In this document: piece after piece, positions 24,885 through 37,682 of the stretch
Layout of the letters: every line of letters starts with the position of its first letter
Position numbering within the stretch: position 1 is the first letter of the stretch
Assembly (NCBI RefSeq): GCF_003369915.1
Contig: NC_046676.1
Coordinates: forward strand, 17,590,001-17,654,000
Source of the DNA: Drosophila miranda
Taxonomy: Eukaryota; Arthropoda; Insecta; Diptera; Drosophilidae
Length of the DNA: 64,000 bases
Direction: 5' to 3'
Translations under genes and position numbers: made by a program
Notes under the pieces: generated by a model
Database searches by the model: none
Told to the model about the DNA's origin: nothing
The model's input: the letters and a program-made list of their open reading frames with translations, nothing else

Positions 24885-27800
24885 CTGATGTTTATGTTGT
24901 TGCTGCTGTTGTTGCTGTTGCTGCTTCTGCTGCAGCTGCTGCTGCTGCTGCTGATGCTGCTGCTGCAGCTGGTGTTGTTGCTGCTGTTGCTGCTGCTGCA
25001 GCTGATGTTGCTGCTGCTGGTGGATGGGTCGCTTCATGGTCTCCGCCAACTGAGGCACGGGCTTCGGCTTGGGCTTTGGCTTTGGCTTCTCTGTGGGTTT
25101 TTTTGTGGCTGGCGTCGTGGCCGGGGCCTCCTCGAAGGAGCTGGACTCGGAGCTGGTCTGCTCCTGCAAGCCGCTGGCTATCTTCATGGGCACTTCCGTG
25201 GTGAAGAAGATACGATGATCGTCGGCATGCTCCGGGGGCAAGGTGCTGAGTACCTGCATCACAAAGTCATCGTTTTGCGGCGGCGACGAGGGCGAGTTGA
25301 TGGTCACCGAGTGCTTGTGCACATGGACAGTGGGTGGCAGAATGGTCTGCTGCTGCTGCTGCTGCTGTTGCTGAACCTTCTGCACATTGAGATCAGTTTG
25401 AATGATCACCTCGTTGGCCGACTGCTGAGCAGGTGGCTCCTGCTCGAACTCAATGCTAGAGGACGATGACTGCGACTGTGTGGATACCTCTGTGGAGGTG
25501 CTGCTGCCATACACAAGCTCGTTCTTGGGATGCTCGGGCTCTGGCTCTGGCTGGGGCTCTGGCTCCGGCTCCTGCTCCTGCTCCACGCTGTAGTTGTTGC
25601 TGGGAGGGCTGCTGCTGCTGCTGCTGCTGGGACTGGGACTGGCGCTGCTGCTGCTCAACTGCTGGTAGACCTTGTTCAGGTTCTGTTGATCGTAGATATT
25701 CTGAGGGGGCTGCGGTGCCGTCTGCTCAGCGCTGTTCAGCGTCTGCTGGTGCTGCTCGTAGGAGGACTCCGCCGCCTGCTGCAACTTCTGGTGCTGGTGC
25801 TGCTGCTGCTGTTGGTGCTGCTGGAAGTAGGCGTTCTGGGCCTCATTGATCAGAGTGCTGGCCAGCTCGTGAGTGGGTGGGATCTGGCAGCAGGCCCCGA
25901 ACAGGAAGCCATCCATGCAGGCACCCACCACCTCGCCGCCCCGTTGGGCGCACTCGTGATTGAACATGCAGATTGTGGGGCCATTCGCGCGGGGATCGGA
26001 GCTGGGCAGCGTCTTCGTGGCCCGGCAGTGCTTGGGGGTGATGCGGTAGCCGCCAAACAGTTTGCGTCCAGCTGCAAAGAGCCAACAAATGGTTAGGTTA
26101 GGATTAGTTAAGGAACCCAGAAATACAGAGAAATGTTTTCAGTTTCATGGAATGAAATCAAGATTTCGTGTATTGCCAATAATCTTCAAGCCGAACTTCA
26201 TTCGCCCCCGGCCAAAGCTTAATTAAGATGTCACTCAGCTGAGGTCTGGCCAGTCAACTGTAGTTGATTGGATTATAACTGGCGGCCATAGTGAAAATGC
26301 TGCGAATGTGCAGTTGCCTCAATGAAAGTGACAATCTTAATTATTTTCTATTGGTTTATAGCATGCATATTTCTAGGTATATAACTGCTTATTTCGGTGC
26401 TAATTAAGACGAAGCGGCAACAGCCGCCTCGGGTAGCAAAAACTAATAAACTCAATTTACAGCGGGGCAGCGAGGCAGCGTTTTCCCTGTTCTGTGGGCT
26501 GCTGAAGCAACCCGAAATCCAACAATCACCACAGAAAGCTCCACTCGGAACGGGCCGCAGCCAAGTGAAAGTGGCTGGCACTCCGGTGGCTGGCAGCAAG
26601 TTGCGAGTACGAGTGCCAACTGGTAGCCAAACCGCGAGAGCCAACCACTTGCCAGTCAAAGTTCATTCCAGGCCCAGGTGCTAGGTGTGGGCCGGTGCAA
26701 TGCACTTCAGAGTTTTTCCAACTCATTTGGCAAATGACGAGGGGTCCGCCAGTGCTGGAGAGTGCAGGAGAATGCAGGTCGAAGCTTCGAATACCCTTTA
26801 AGCACTACTCTGGGTTGTTCGATAATCATCCTTTCCATAATCCACATGGTGTAGCATTTCCCTGACAAAGTAAAGGGTATTTGCCGTAGTTGGCCATTCT
26901 CTTGGCTCTTGACATTTGGGCCGAAATTGATTTTGACAGCAATTAAACGCAGAAGTGGGAAAGCAGCCGAGCCGTGCTCCACTTGTGACGGGTTTATGCT
27001 GACAAATTAACACCTCGCGGACGCTCCACTTGCGGCTGTTGTGGCCCCAATCGCAATGCGCGCCGCGGACTGTGTCAATGTTTGGTCGTTAAACTGGAGC
27101 AAAGTCCTCAATAGCGGGATAGGTTCTGGGGCTTTAGCATCAATTAGTTCTGTGCTAATTAAAAGAAAATCACCAGGTAACGAAAACGAAATCGCAGGAA
27201 GCAGTACTACTCGTACACTATGAGGCATTCGAAGGTCTCTAAGCCACGACGTCCGACTCATGGATGCCGAATATGCGGGGCACGTAACGCCATTGTAGCA
27301 TCGTGTCGTGTTGTACCGAACTCGAGTGAAAGTAAAGACAAGTGGAGGTACTATCTGGCAAAAAGTAGTGCAAAAACCTCCATTAGAATAACAGTCAAAA
27401 TATGTACATGCATAATTGAGAAAAAGTGATAGTGTTTCTCTTCCGTTTCTTTCTTTTTTGGCTTTTTCTTTTCTTTTCCTCTGCTGTTCATTCATCTCTC
27501 AAAATGATTTCGTTTTTGTGCGTTTTTTTGCTCCACGGCGCGCGCGGCGTCTACTAATAAAATAATAATCATCTTTCTTGCAGCTTTATTATTTGCAGAC
27601 ATTTCGCATTTTTATGATTAGACACTCAAGTGCTCTTAAGTATTCTTCCGCAAATCGCAGAGGGCCTGGCAGAAGAGAAGAGACGTGGGAAACAGCCACG
27701 GGCGGGGACGGAGTCCACAAACAAAAGCTTTCCGAGCTAGACCCATTAACAGAGAGATCTGTAACTAACAGAGCAAACACAGAAAGAGAGAGAGAGCGCA

Positions 27801-30800
27801 AGCACGACATCAGAGAGCCACCGTTAGAGCTAACAGAGCCGCAGCCGCAGACTTAATTATAGCTCTGATTTAATGAAGGACGGGATGGATAGATGTGAAC
27901 ACAGCCACGATAAAAGAGCGATAATTATGCAGTTTAGCATAGTTTATTTGATTTACTCGCGAGTGAAACAAATTGAAAAGTACACTCAGAGAAAAAAGCA
28001 ATGCAATTGTAATAGATTTAAGCCGAGAGTGGAATTTGTAAAAAGCAAAGGTAATATGAAAATATTTCTTAAAATATATATATTTTAAATATTTCAATTA
28101 AATATATTTAATACCAATTTAAGGTAGTATATTTTAAATTATTTAATATTTATATTAAGTGGCCCAAAAGACTTTTTAAGGCATTTATCTTGAAATGAAA
28201 GTGAATTTTATTTAAATTTCACTATTATTCTATTTATTCTCTGAGTGTATAAATACGAAAGAACATCACTTACTGGGAATATAGGAGGGAAACACTCAGC
28301 TCTACTCAAATATGCAAAGAATGCTAATGGGTATCCAGGCACGATGCCCGAAAACCAGAGGGGGCGGGGTCCACGCACCTGGCTACCCTGTGGATGCGGA
28401 ATGTACGTGCCAGCCGGGACCCACAGACTACTTAACGCCTTCTTATGCTGAGCGATCGATCCCTGGGATGCTGCCTCTGACCCTAATTGGTGCGTCATGA
28501 AATGCAATAATGTAATAACCGCGAACGATGCATGCAAAATAGGTTACAGCATCGATGGCATGCCTCGTTTGCCACACCTGAGAGCCGGTCACACACACAC
28601 ACACACATTGCTCTTGGCCGGGAGAACGAAAGTGTGTCAAACGCCTGAATAATTTTGCGCCGCTTAAAGACATTTTTTCGGTGCTTAAAAGCGAATGAAG
28701 GAAGCAGCTGCAAAATGAGATAACAAGTTTGTCTTCCCATCGCCAACGCCGGGAAACAAGAGAAGAGAGAGGAGAGTGGAGAGGAGAGCGACCCGACTTG
28801 GTGGCAATGTCATTAATCATGCAAGGAAATTGGCCCAATAGCCGAAATTTGTTGCATGCATCAGGCGAGAGCAAGAGACACTTGCTGAGTGTGTCACAAC
28901 CGATGGTGCCCTGGGGCATGACCAACGGAGCAGTCCGCCGTCCGTTCCCTGTTTGGATGCACTAAAAATTTATGCACAGAGCCGAATGGAAATTAATTAA
29001 ATCATGAATATGTTGCTGCACACACACACACACACAAGGGAGACAAGGCAAGAGAAGAAAAGGCCGAAGCCTGGACCACAAAAGAAGAAAAGAGAGCTCC
29101 GATCCGTTCCGATCCGATCTGCTCTGCTCTGAGATTTCGTAGAACTCGTTTTCTTGGCGAAGCATTCGACGTGCCGAAGCACTTCAAGAATGTAAACGAA
29201 CGAGGCGCTTCAACGGTAAAATGGAAAATTATTATCGATCAATTAGCCCAAGACTGGCAAAAAAAAAGAGACTGAAAGAAAGAAAGAAAAAACAGAACAG
29301 CCTAAACTTTCGGACCACAGGAAGCAGGCAGCACAGCACCACGTGTTGTTGTTGTTGCTGTTGTTGTTGTTGTTGCTGTTGTTGTTGTGTATTTACTGAG
29401 ATCTGATCTTGGTCAATTTGGCATTTAACGTATGAATCTTGGTCTAATTGCGTTGTGAAAGTGTTAAATGTTATCGGGCAACGTTTATACGAATTATTAA
29501 CCGGTGCAGGATCGTGGCACAGAACTGGGTCAAGTGAAATCGAATAGTTCGATGTGGGGGTGGGGTGTTCCCATCCAATAATTCATCAGAGAAACTTACT
29601 GTCTTACTGTCTGATGGGAAAAAAAAACCTTAACGACTTATTGACCATAGAAATATGCCACTTAATGGCCAAAGAAAAAACTAACCAAATGTCACTTTTC
29701 AATGGAATTAACATAAAACATCTCTCTGCATTCAGCCCGGGCTAATTTCACTTTTCCTAGACAAAAGCCATGAAAAACTGTTTACTCTTCATGAATCGCT
29801 TGATTTGGGCTACTAATTATCGTCGGATCGGATGGCGAGAGTGCAGTTTCTCGGACAAAACAGATTTGTTTTGTTTTTTTTTTTGTGTGTTTATTTTAAT
29901 GGGCTTTACGTGCGAATAAATGTGTACATGCGTTAGTATGGGGCCATTTTGCGGTGTCATCACGCAAGAAGTTTTCCCATTTTGCGTGAGAGAAATGGAA
30001 AGTTTCTCGCTCTTTGCTGACCTTTGAAGGCTTATCTAAGTTTTTGCTGTTTTGATGTATCCGATGGCGTTGGCATATTCACTCCACATGACAGCTGATC
30101 CGCAACAAAACATTTCTATTAATCACATTGTAATTGAATTGTTCAACAACAACAGAAGCTCGAAGCTCGAGGCATCATCAGCATAAACATAACCCGCTGC
30201 ATGCTCTACTAGGCTCTCTGCGAATTGGACTGTGGCATGCACCATATAACCAACTCCAACCGATTTGCACGCGAGCTTGGGAAGGAGCTTTGGGATGGGA
30301 CAGCGATGGGTAACTGGGGAACTGGGGATGTGAGCCCACCTTGAATTACAATTACATAAAATTGGAACGTCTATGGTTGCCATTGATTTGCTCTGCTCTG
30401 CTCCGACTTGTGGGTCGTCGGCATCGGGTGTCGCTCTCGAATTTGGCACAGCCTCCCAGCGTGAGCGTCTTCCAACTGGTCATCGCATCTACACCACACC
30501 TGGCTTCCCCTCTCCGTCCCCGACCATCGGTGTAAATTGTAACAGTGACCCAAATAAAATGCGGCAACGACGACAACGACGACAACGACTGGTGCGACCG
30601 AAAAGACCGGTAAGCTAACAGTGAATGGTGCAAGTGCCCCCAGCGTACAGACATACACACTCGTATTTACCTGAATTTAGAGGTGGTAAACCGTATACGT
30701 AAGTATGTATTCTACGCATCCATTTCTAATAGCAACTACAATTTACCTGCCACCCGTGGCTAAACCAGAACTCAACACAAGCCGACGGATATCAGAGATG

Positions 30801-33800
30801 AGCAAGGGATAAGATATCATCGCTTTTGGGAACCATTTTGAGTAGTGTGCAAATCATAATTAGAGAAATTATAAACTGGAGAAGTGTAGGCCAAAATAAA
30901 CCAATTGATCAACTACTTAGTCTATGCGTTTTCCACACTCCCACCTATTGATTGATTGAAACATTAGTAAATCTCTTTATTATCTAGCGAGTGAGCCGGG
31001 GGTTGGCTTGCAGGAGGCCTGCCCCATAGTAGACTTCCTTTCTTTCAATGTTTCGTAGGTAGCCGTAGGTAAACATATGTTTAATCAGCACATGATTAAG
31101 TTCCACTTTGTTGAATCTTGAGTCCGACTGCGGTTTGGCTCAAGTTACAAGTTGCTCACTTTGTTTGTTAAACCAAGTGGTCAATTGTGGTCGAGATGGA
31201 CATGGACTCGTGCAGAAGCATAAGAAGAATACCGTTTAAGGCTAAGTGAAGCAATGATCGACCATTTCTCACGTGGGCATCTCTACGGCTCTGTGGCTGT
31301 AATCACACGGTGTCGGCCACCAACAGGTTGTCTGTGGCGGGCCGTCCTCTGGCATTAGGAAACAGAACAGAGACCGCGCTCTACGGCGGGGTATGGGATA
31401 CTTAAAACTTGTACAATGTTGGATGTCGCTCCGAGGCAGGTTTCATTTGTTGGCAAGTCTCCGTCTCCGTCTCTGTGGTCCCCACTGTCTAGTGTTATGC
31501 ACAAAACAATTTCGTTTTGTTTTCATTACCATTACCATTATTATTCTTCCGTGGTCACTTTTTGCCAGGTCATGCTCCGGGCATCCGTTTCCATAGACAC
31601 ACACACAGACAGACAACAATGCAACAATGTGGAAAGGGAAGTAAAATTCAATTTGTGGAAAATTCGGCACAATATGAAATCTATCTATCTCCCCAATTCC
31701 CCGCAATAGATTGTGATGATAAATCAAATTGGGTTCCCATAAAATGGAAATGTTTTGGCAATCAATTTGTTGAATATCATATCAAATGCGATGAAAGGGG
31801 CCTATAAAACGGTGTGAATGAACAGTGAAAGTTTCGCTTGGCCGCAATAAGTGACATCATTTGTATTATTTTTTTTTTTTTGGCAAAAGCATTTAGATCG
31901 ATACCCAAGCAGGGTCTGGGAAAATCCCTGCAGAAACTGCAATGACAGTAGCGAATGTATGGAGCAGCAGTATAGTAATGCCTTTTCTTGATTTCCATCC
32001 AAGGAATGTGTGCTGTCATGCGGCGGAAGCACACACAGAGGCAATCGTCTGTGGAACTCAGAGAGAGAGACAGAGAGAGAGAGAGAGAATTTCACTTTCA
32101 CCGCCAAACATGTCAAAACAAATTTGAAGTCTGCTCTGCCCGAGTATTTCCTGTTAGACAACGCATCCATAACACGGCACTCGAAGTCTGTCCGACTGTC
32201 CGACTGTCTGTCTTTCCGTACCTCTGCCAACGGATCCGATAATTTGTAACTGCTCTGTGTCGATAGCCAAACGGTGGCCAAAGCATCAGCCATGGGCTTG
32301 GGCCCCCCTCCGCAATAATACGACTACGAGTACGAGTACGAGTAGTAGCACTTGAAACAATGCTGATGAGCTTAAAAGATAAACCAGAAGACAACAAATG
32401 AGTGAGTGTGTGAGTATAAAGAGTGCCCCTCTGCCTCTGCCTCTCTGCCTCTACCTCTATTTCCACTTCTGTTTCTGTTTTGTTCACATGCACTAATAGT
32501 TTCGTTGGGGGCCGGGACTGGGGCTGCGGCTGGGGGGTGTAGGAAGCGCAATCCATACATCCGTACATATGTTAGGTGAAATGCTCTCTTGGCACTCGAT
32601 GCTCATGATCTGTGATCTGTCACAGTTTTAATGCGATTGTCTTAAGTCTTATGATGTGTAAAATGGCTGTGGGAAAAACATTTCCACGACGGGGGGGGGG
32701 GGGGGGGGGACAGAGCCCTCTCGAAAGCACGGAAGAAAGTCCAAATGTCGCTTTCACATTAATTGCATGTGGGAGAGAGAGAGAGAGAGAGAGAGAGAAA
32801 TAGAGAGATGTGGAAAATGTGAAATTATGGAATCCGTAATTTGCATAAACACAGAATTCCAGTGTGTGTGTTGGGTTCCACAATTAAATATGAATTGATT
32901 TTTAAGCAGAGATCGTCTATGTGGAACAACAATTGGCCAACTCGATGATCGGACAGCGGTAAAAACGTGCTCCTGAAATTATCTGAACACTGTCCAACCA
33001 TCGCACTGATCTCTGAGCACTGACTGCCACTGCCTCTGCCACTGCAACATCATTGCAACTCTTCCATTCACAGCAGCTTCCTTCCCCCAGGCCTGATCGC
33101 TTTGGCTTGGTTTGGGCCGATCCGGTCCGGGCCAGGCCAAGTCTCAAACTACCGCAAAGTCAACTCCAGGCAGTGCCGACAAGTGCGGCAGAAACCGCAG
33201 CACCAGCCACAAACTGGCACACGCTTCAATCAGAATCTGTGACTGTTGCTGCGGCTTTGGCTGTCGGCTGTCGGCTGTCGGCTGCTGGCTGCTGGCCAAG
33301 ACATTTTCATTTCGCACGCGTTTTCTTTTATCGATCCAACTGCTTTCCAGCCTGACTTCAAATAGAAATTGAAAATTGTTTTGCGATTGTTTTGCACCGT
33401 GCGATCTACGCGATGTATCTGTACATCTGTATCTCTGATGATTGCCATTCGCCTCACTTCCTCACCAAACTGACGCAGCAGAGTTCTGGGATGTTGATGT
33501 GGCAAACGGAAGCATTGATTTTCTTTTCTTGACTTTTTTTTTGCATAGAGATAATGAACTACAGTCATGGATCGGAAAATGCTTGGATCATTCTATACAG
33601 AAGTTCCCATGTCCATAGAAGGAACAGAACTACAAGTAGAGTCTGGTCAAAGAATCGGGATTGGAATGCAGCTATTTCATATGAATAATCATTATTTATA
33701 TGTTCTATTCTGCCTTACTTTAACCACTTTTGGAAAGAGCAATTCAGCGAAAGGCCAGTCCAAACTGGAAGACACTCCTCAACTGATTTCAGTCCGCTAA

Positions 33801-34924
33801 ATATTTCCTTTCCTATTTGCCACACTGGATGGCATAATGACTGCAGGCATACTGCTTTGATTTCACTTCATAAAGATTCTCTTATGGGCCATCATTTCTT
33901 GATCTTACAAAACATTATATGATGTACAAAAAATGGTAATGCTGTGTGAAATTTGACGTACAAGAGAGCCAGAATGCTGAAAGATTTCATTTGTTTCTGG
34001 TTGAGTGTAAGGGAAGTGCTTCTTGTGTTTGCCAAGTCTTTGAGCTCAATCCACTTCTGTTTGGGTTGGGTCTGTGCCAGTGGCTTCGATTTAAGCTAAT
34101 AGCCTGACACTCTAGAAATTTGTTTCACTTTTTAAATCGACAAAATGACTTGAGCAATTAACACGAAGAGCAGCTGAAGAGCAAACAAACAAACACTAAA
34201 AACTGTCATAAGGAAAGTCGATGTCTCTGTCTGTCCGCCGGTCTGTCTATATGAGCAGAGTGCGGTGTGGGGCTCATCTGTAGGTCTTTTGTGCCTCGGT
34301 TGGGGCTGCTTTGTGGCCGTAATGTAGCATAAAACGAACCAAATAATTGTGGAACCAAGTGCGTGGAGTGTGGAAAGCGCACTTCGAATGAGCAAAAGAG
34401 TTTTCTGTGCCAAAGTTTTTCTGATTTCTGATTCATTTATTGGCACAAAGGCATACTATAGTTTATGTTGTTGGGCGCATTGTCAACTCGACCAGGCCGG
34501 GGCCAAGACCGGGGCCAGGCTTTCACTCAATGGAGTGATGTGGAAGCCACTGACACGATTCGATTTTTCAGTGGCAGCCAGTGGCGCAGCGGCGACATGA
34601 GCTTGCAATTTGGCAAATTGATTTTCATTTGCCATAATTCTACATTTTTATTGTGTGCTTAACTTTCTTTCTTTCGATGACAGTCGATTCGATTCCATTC
34701 CATTCAATAAACTAAATTGTCTGTCACTTACCGCCGCCATTCGTTTCAATTGATCTAAATCCACTTGTTGTCGGCACAGATGATGCGACTATTATTATTA
34801 AACTTGTTAAAGCGATGGAAAGTAGTTGTGGTCTTGTTGTTCTTGTAGTTGCGGTTGACGCTGCTGCTGCTGTTGTTGTGCGGGACAATGTCGCCGCTGA
34901 GGCCGGCGTAACCCACTTAAACAT
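20259..34924 (-). CDS. Filzig, giant matriptase-like serine protease
   Basis: Minus-strand exons: 34924-34732, 26071-21782, 21324-21138, 21052-20868, 20802-20687, 20617-20498 and 20423-20259. All junctions are GT-AG and in frame, giving 1751 residues. The start is the first ATG after an upstream stop-free stretch. Near residue 40 a hydrophobic segment ([17 protein letters not shown]) acts as signal peptide or type II anchor. A six-Cys clip-like domain follows (C-x18-C-x5-C-x10-C-x8-CC), then about 1350 disordered residues rich in Gln, Pro, Ser, Tyr and Thr, with poly-Gln at about 415-492. The C-terminal trypsin domain begins at SGR-IVGG (Ile1507). The triad is His1553, Asp1602 and Ser1700, with a trypsin-type Asp in KDSCEGDSGGP. 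Trp215 of standard proteases is His here (TVSHGIKC). Fly Filzig (CG8213, about 1.7 kb of residues) is the matriptase-like protease needed for cuticle and tracheal matrix; size and architecture agree. Confidence 0.9.
24790..25020 (-). repeat. CAG/CAA poly-glutamine tract in flz
   Basis: A CTG/TTG-rich run on the plus strand encodes mostly Gln on the minus strand, at about residues 415-492 of Filzig, with a few His, Leu and Lys interruptions. CAG and CAA are mixed, which usually limits slippage. It lies inside the long disordered linker. Its length is likely to vary between strains. Confidence 0.9.
26072..34731 (-). other. flz first intron (8.66 kb)
   Basis: Defined by the donor GTAAGT beside 34732 and the acceptor TTTGCAG beside 26071, joining Gly-Gly-(Gly/Ala) to GRKLFGGYR in frame. 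The intron holds simple repeats, including a poly-G run at 32691-32709 and (GA)n at 32772-32799. No nested gene with a recognisable product was found on either strand; ORFs near 28.5, 30.4 and 32.3 kb lack splice partners or domains. Large first introns in developmental genes often contain enhancers, but none is provable here. Confidence 0.75.
32691..32709 (+). repeat. 19-base poly-G run
   Basis: Nineteen consecutive G bases in the flz intron, followed about 60 bases later by a (GA)n tract at 32772-32799. Such a run can form a G-quadruplex on this strand and is prone to length errors in sequencing. Confidence 0.95.
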
Positions 34925-35380
34925 GTTTGTTGGTGGCTCGCTGGCTCGCTGGCTGGACACTGGCTGGGAGTTCTGGCCTAGACCGTTTCTGGCTTGTTCT
35001 TATTATAGTATTCGCTCGGATTCTGATTTCGAAATGGGAGTGCGAAAAACACACACACGCACACACACAAGGGTGTCGTGTCGTAACAGCGCGCCCTCAA
35101 TGAACCGCTAAGCCAAGCAAACGACTTAGGCAACGAACGCGTTTTCCGAACCGATTCGCGATTCGAGAATCGAGAACTTTACGAATATGTGATTTGACCG
35201 CACTTTGCTTGAACAAATAAAGCTTTCGTTGGCGAATTTACAGTTGCTCGAGCCAAACGAAAACCCAGAGCTGAAGCACACACACAACGCGACGGTATAG
35301 TCTCTTCTTTTGGGGGGAGTGTCGTATCTCTTTTACAGCAGTTTCTCGACCATGGCCAGCCGTGTGCGTCCGGTCAACTG
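34925..35380 (-). other. flz 5' leader (proposed)
   Basis: About 455 bases between the flz ATG and an initiator-like TCAGTT on the minus strand. There is no clear coding content. A leader intron is not obvious. The extent depends on the proposed start site. Confidence 0.4.
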
Positions 35381-35381
35381 A
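35376..35381 (-). promoter_or_regulatory. Candidate flz initiator (TCAGTT)
   Basis: A perfect Inr match (TCAGTY) on the minus strand. A DPE-like GGTCG lies 29-33 bases downstream, one base off the usual +28 position. GAGA-type words and a (CAGAG)6 tract lie just upstream at 35491-35570, as is common at regulated fly promoters. This is a candidate only; no TATA box was seen at the expected distance. Confidence 0.35.
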
Positions 35382-35490
35382 ACGCTCCGCGTGTGTCTGA
35401 TTGGGAGTTAGTGCGGCCGTCGCCGTGCAGCGGCCAAGATAACGGACCTTCGCCACTTTTGTGTGGAAAACTTTCACTTTAACTCAGCCG

Positions 35491-35520
35491 CAGAGCAGAG
35501 CAGAGCAGAGCAGAGCAGAG
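35491..35520. repeat. (CAGAG)6 tandem repeat
   Basis: Six perfect copies of the pentamer CAGAG, running into GAGA-type sequence. It lies just upstream of the proposed flz start site and could bind GAGA factor. That role is inference. Confidence 0.9.
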
Positions 35521-37349
35521 AGAAAGAGCGAACGATCGCAAGAGACTGGGAAAGACTGAGAGAGCGGCTCGTACGTGAGAGTATTTCTATTAAGCGACGC
35601 TTAAATGGTAAACATTTCTAATTCGGCGTCTGCTTCTTTAACGGCTGGTGCTGCTGCTGGTGCTACCGATTCCTGTTTTCATCGCTTGCTTGCTTTCTTT
35701 CTTTCTTTGCCCAGGTCTCGCTCTCTCGTCTGCACGCGTGCGCGTTTCGAACTCAACTGAAACGGTTTACAGCGCGGCCTTGCGGTTAAGAGCGCTCCGC
35801 TTACAGAGCGCTAACAGTGTCGCTCGCTGTTATCGCACCTCGGAAGAGATGGCCAGAGCTTTCGCCTGACCGATATGTGAATCTGCAGCAGGGTTATCGG
35901 CCCCCGAGCCTGAGCGGGAGCCTGAGAATGCCAATTATCGCTTCGCAAAATTACCGGCAAAACTTAACTGCTAATAACGGTGATCTGCCCATGTGGCAGG
36001 AGGCCCAACCTGTCGTTTGGCATTTCCTTGACCCAAATTTCACTCGGCCCGGCCTTTGTCAACACATGTACTCGTACGTGCAACACAGCTGGAAAATCCG
36101 GCGCTGGTCGTGGCTGGTCGTGGCTGGTCGTGGCTGGGCCTGGCTATAGGCCGGGCTATTATAATGGTCGGTCCACCACTCGACCAAAGGCTGGCACTTG
36201 GCTGGCCAAGCGTGGACACGGCTCCACCATCACGATCTTTTTTTTTTCTGTCTGTAGAATTTCACTTTCGTTATTGTTGTCGCTCTTAGCAGTTTTTTTT
36301 CTTTTTTGTTTTTAATGTTTTTTCTGTACACTTTTCTGTACTTTTTTTTCGGTTTTTTGTATGCTAACTTTTTTGTTTATTTTCTTGTGGTCAAGCCATT
36401 GAAATGGAAAACGTTTCGAGAGCTACGATCGGGCATGCCGGGCACGTGGGCGTGGGTGGCGGCGTCTTGTCGAGAACCATTTGGGGTTGAATGCGATGGC
36501 TTTCTCATGGCGAAGAAGAGAATGTCTTGGCCATGATTAAATCAAATGGATATTACGACACTCTCTGGAATATCGGACTCACGAATGCCGCGTATTATGA
36601 ACGATTTTAAATGATTTTAGCATAATCAACGGTAAGATATCTAAAACAAAGACCCTCCTAGGCGACGATGACGACCATCGTCCAACACTTTCACTCCATT
36701 CGTCGGGGCACAGCAGACCCCAGTCCAAGTCCTAGCCCCAGCTCCAAACAATAAATATCGCAAAAGAAGGTGCCAAAACAAAGAATAACAAAGACTCGAG
36801 TCGAACTTTAAACAAACGGCCAAAGCTCTGCAAACGATCCGCGCAAATGATGAAATATTCAAAACCATTCATTCTCCGCCGATATCTGTTTACGATGCCG
36901 CCGCCGCCGCCGCCAATCTGGTTAGCTTCAAGGGACGGGGGGCGGGGTTATATAACACAGTCCGACAGTCCCGAGGGTCTAACCATGCGAAAAAATATCC
37001 AATCAACAAAAACTTCCCCATCTAATTGCCCTGGCACTTGATTTCGGTTTTTGCATATCTTCCGATGATTACCCATTAAAATATCTACCAGCAGGGGGGC
37101 GGCTGGCGCTGAACCAATCGATTATCGGATTGATCGGACAAGTGTGAGAAATCGAATTCCCAAGAGCTGCCAAGAAACGATCAAAAAGTGAAGGCTCCAG
37201 CGGACGTATGGATCTGGGGGGCGGCCTAGGGCCAGACCCAAACGCTTGTCAACGCCTACCGTATTGCCAATTTGCTTTTGGTTTACAGCTTATTAACTGC
37301 CATTAATTTGCTTTCAGCGCCGGCGATTGAAAGCGAAAGCCATCAGGTC

Positions 37350-37386
37350 TATAAAGGCGGCCTGTTGTGAGGCGCTCGGTGGTCAA
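37350..37386 (+). promoter_or_regulatory. Candidate TATA plus Inr-like core promoter
   Basis: TATAAAGG starts at 37350 and a TCAATG word, weakly Inr-like, lies about 33 bases downstream. The spacing is right for a fly TATA promoter. The first ATG downstream (37457) opens only 14 codons before a stop, so any transcript would be non-coding, spliced, or encode a very short peptide. Low confidence. Confidence 0.3.
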
Positions 37387-37538
37387 TGGTCTTCGGTCTT
37401 CAGTCTTCAGCCTCCGGTCTGTCTGTGATCGTTGGATTAAGACCTAATTAATCAAAATGAGGCGTCGACCCGTATTGATGATTTATTGTACCGCAAATTA
37501 AGCCCAGCACAAGCACAGGCCGCCTTGACAGGGTCCAA

Positions 37539-37682
37539 TCATCGGTTGGGTTGGGGCTGGGTTGAAGGTACTTTCCTTTTTCGGGCCTCCCAGCGGCGGA
37601 TGTTGCACTGATCGTTGGGTATTTCGGGATCTGTGACTAATTGAAAAGGCAATAATTTCACTTTTAGCAAGTTGCCGGCCAT
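37539..37682 (-). CDS. Possible 47-residue microprotein (small ORF)
   Basis: An ATG-initiated 47-codon ORF on the minus strand. The start context is CAAAC before ATGG, near the Drosophila optimum. The peptide starts MAGNLLKVKLLPF, has a central TDPEIPNDQCNIRRWEARKR stretch and ends at TGA. An AATAAA lies about 52 bases past the stop (37482-37487 on this strand). There is no signal peptide in this frame. An overlapping reading from 37742, beginning MLKFLFFAVFAGVLW, does look like a signal peptide but splices only into other frames. No family is recognised, and chance is a real alternative. Confidence 0.25.
   Translation of the reverse strand: MAGNLLKVKLLPFQLVTDPEIPNDQCNIRRWEARKRKVPSTQPQPNR

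Noticed and set aside
22602..25469. Long plus-strand ORFs (up to 440 codons) opposite the large flz exon
   Set aside because: They are Leu/Val/Gly-rich mirrors of the Gln/Pro/Ser-rich minus-strand coding sequence, have no domains or splice partners, and arise from its codon bias.
28440..28925. Minus-strand 160-codon ORF in the flz intron
   Set aside because: No domain or Cys pattern, it includes a (CA)n repeat, and its predicted ends are not splice sites.
31802..32568. Overlapping minus-strand ORFs in the flz intron
   Set aside because: They run through (GA)n and GTACGA simple repeats, share no domain and have no partner exons.
34958..34960. flz start at an upstream codon
   Set aside because: The codon is GTG; the first in-frame ATG is at 34924 and gives a better N-terminus.
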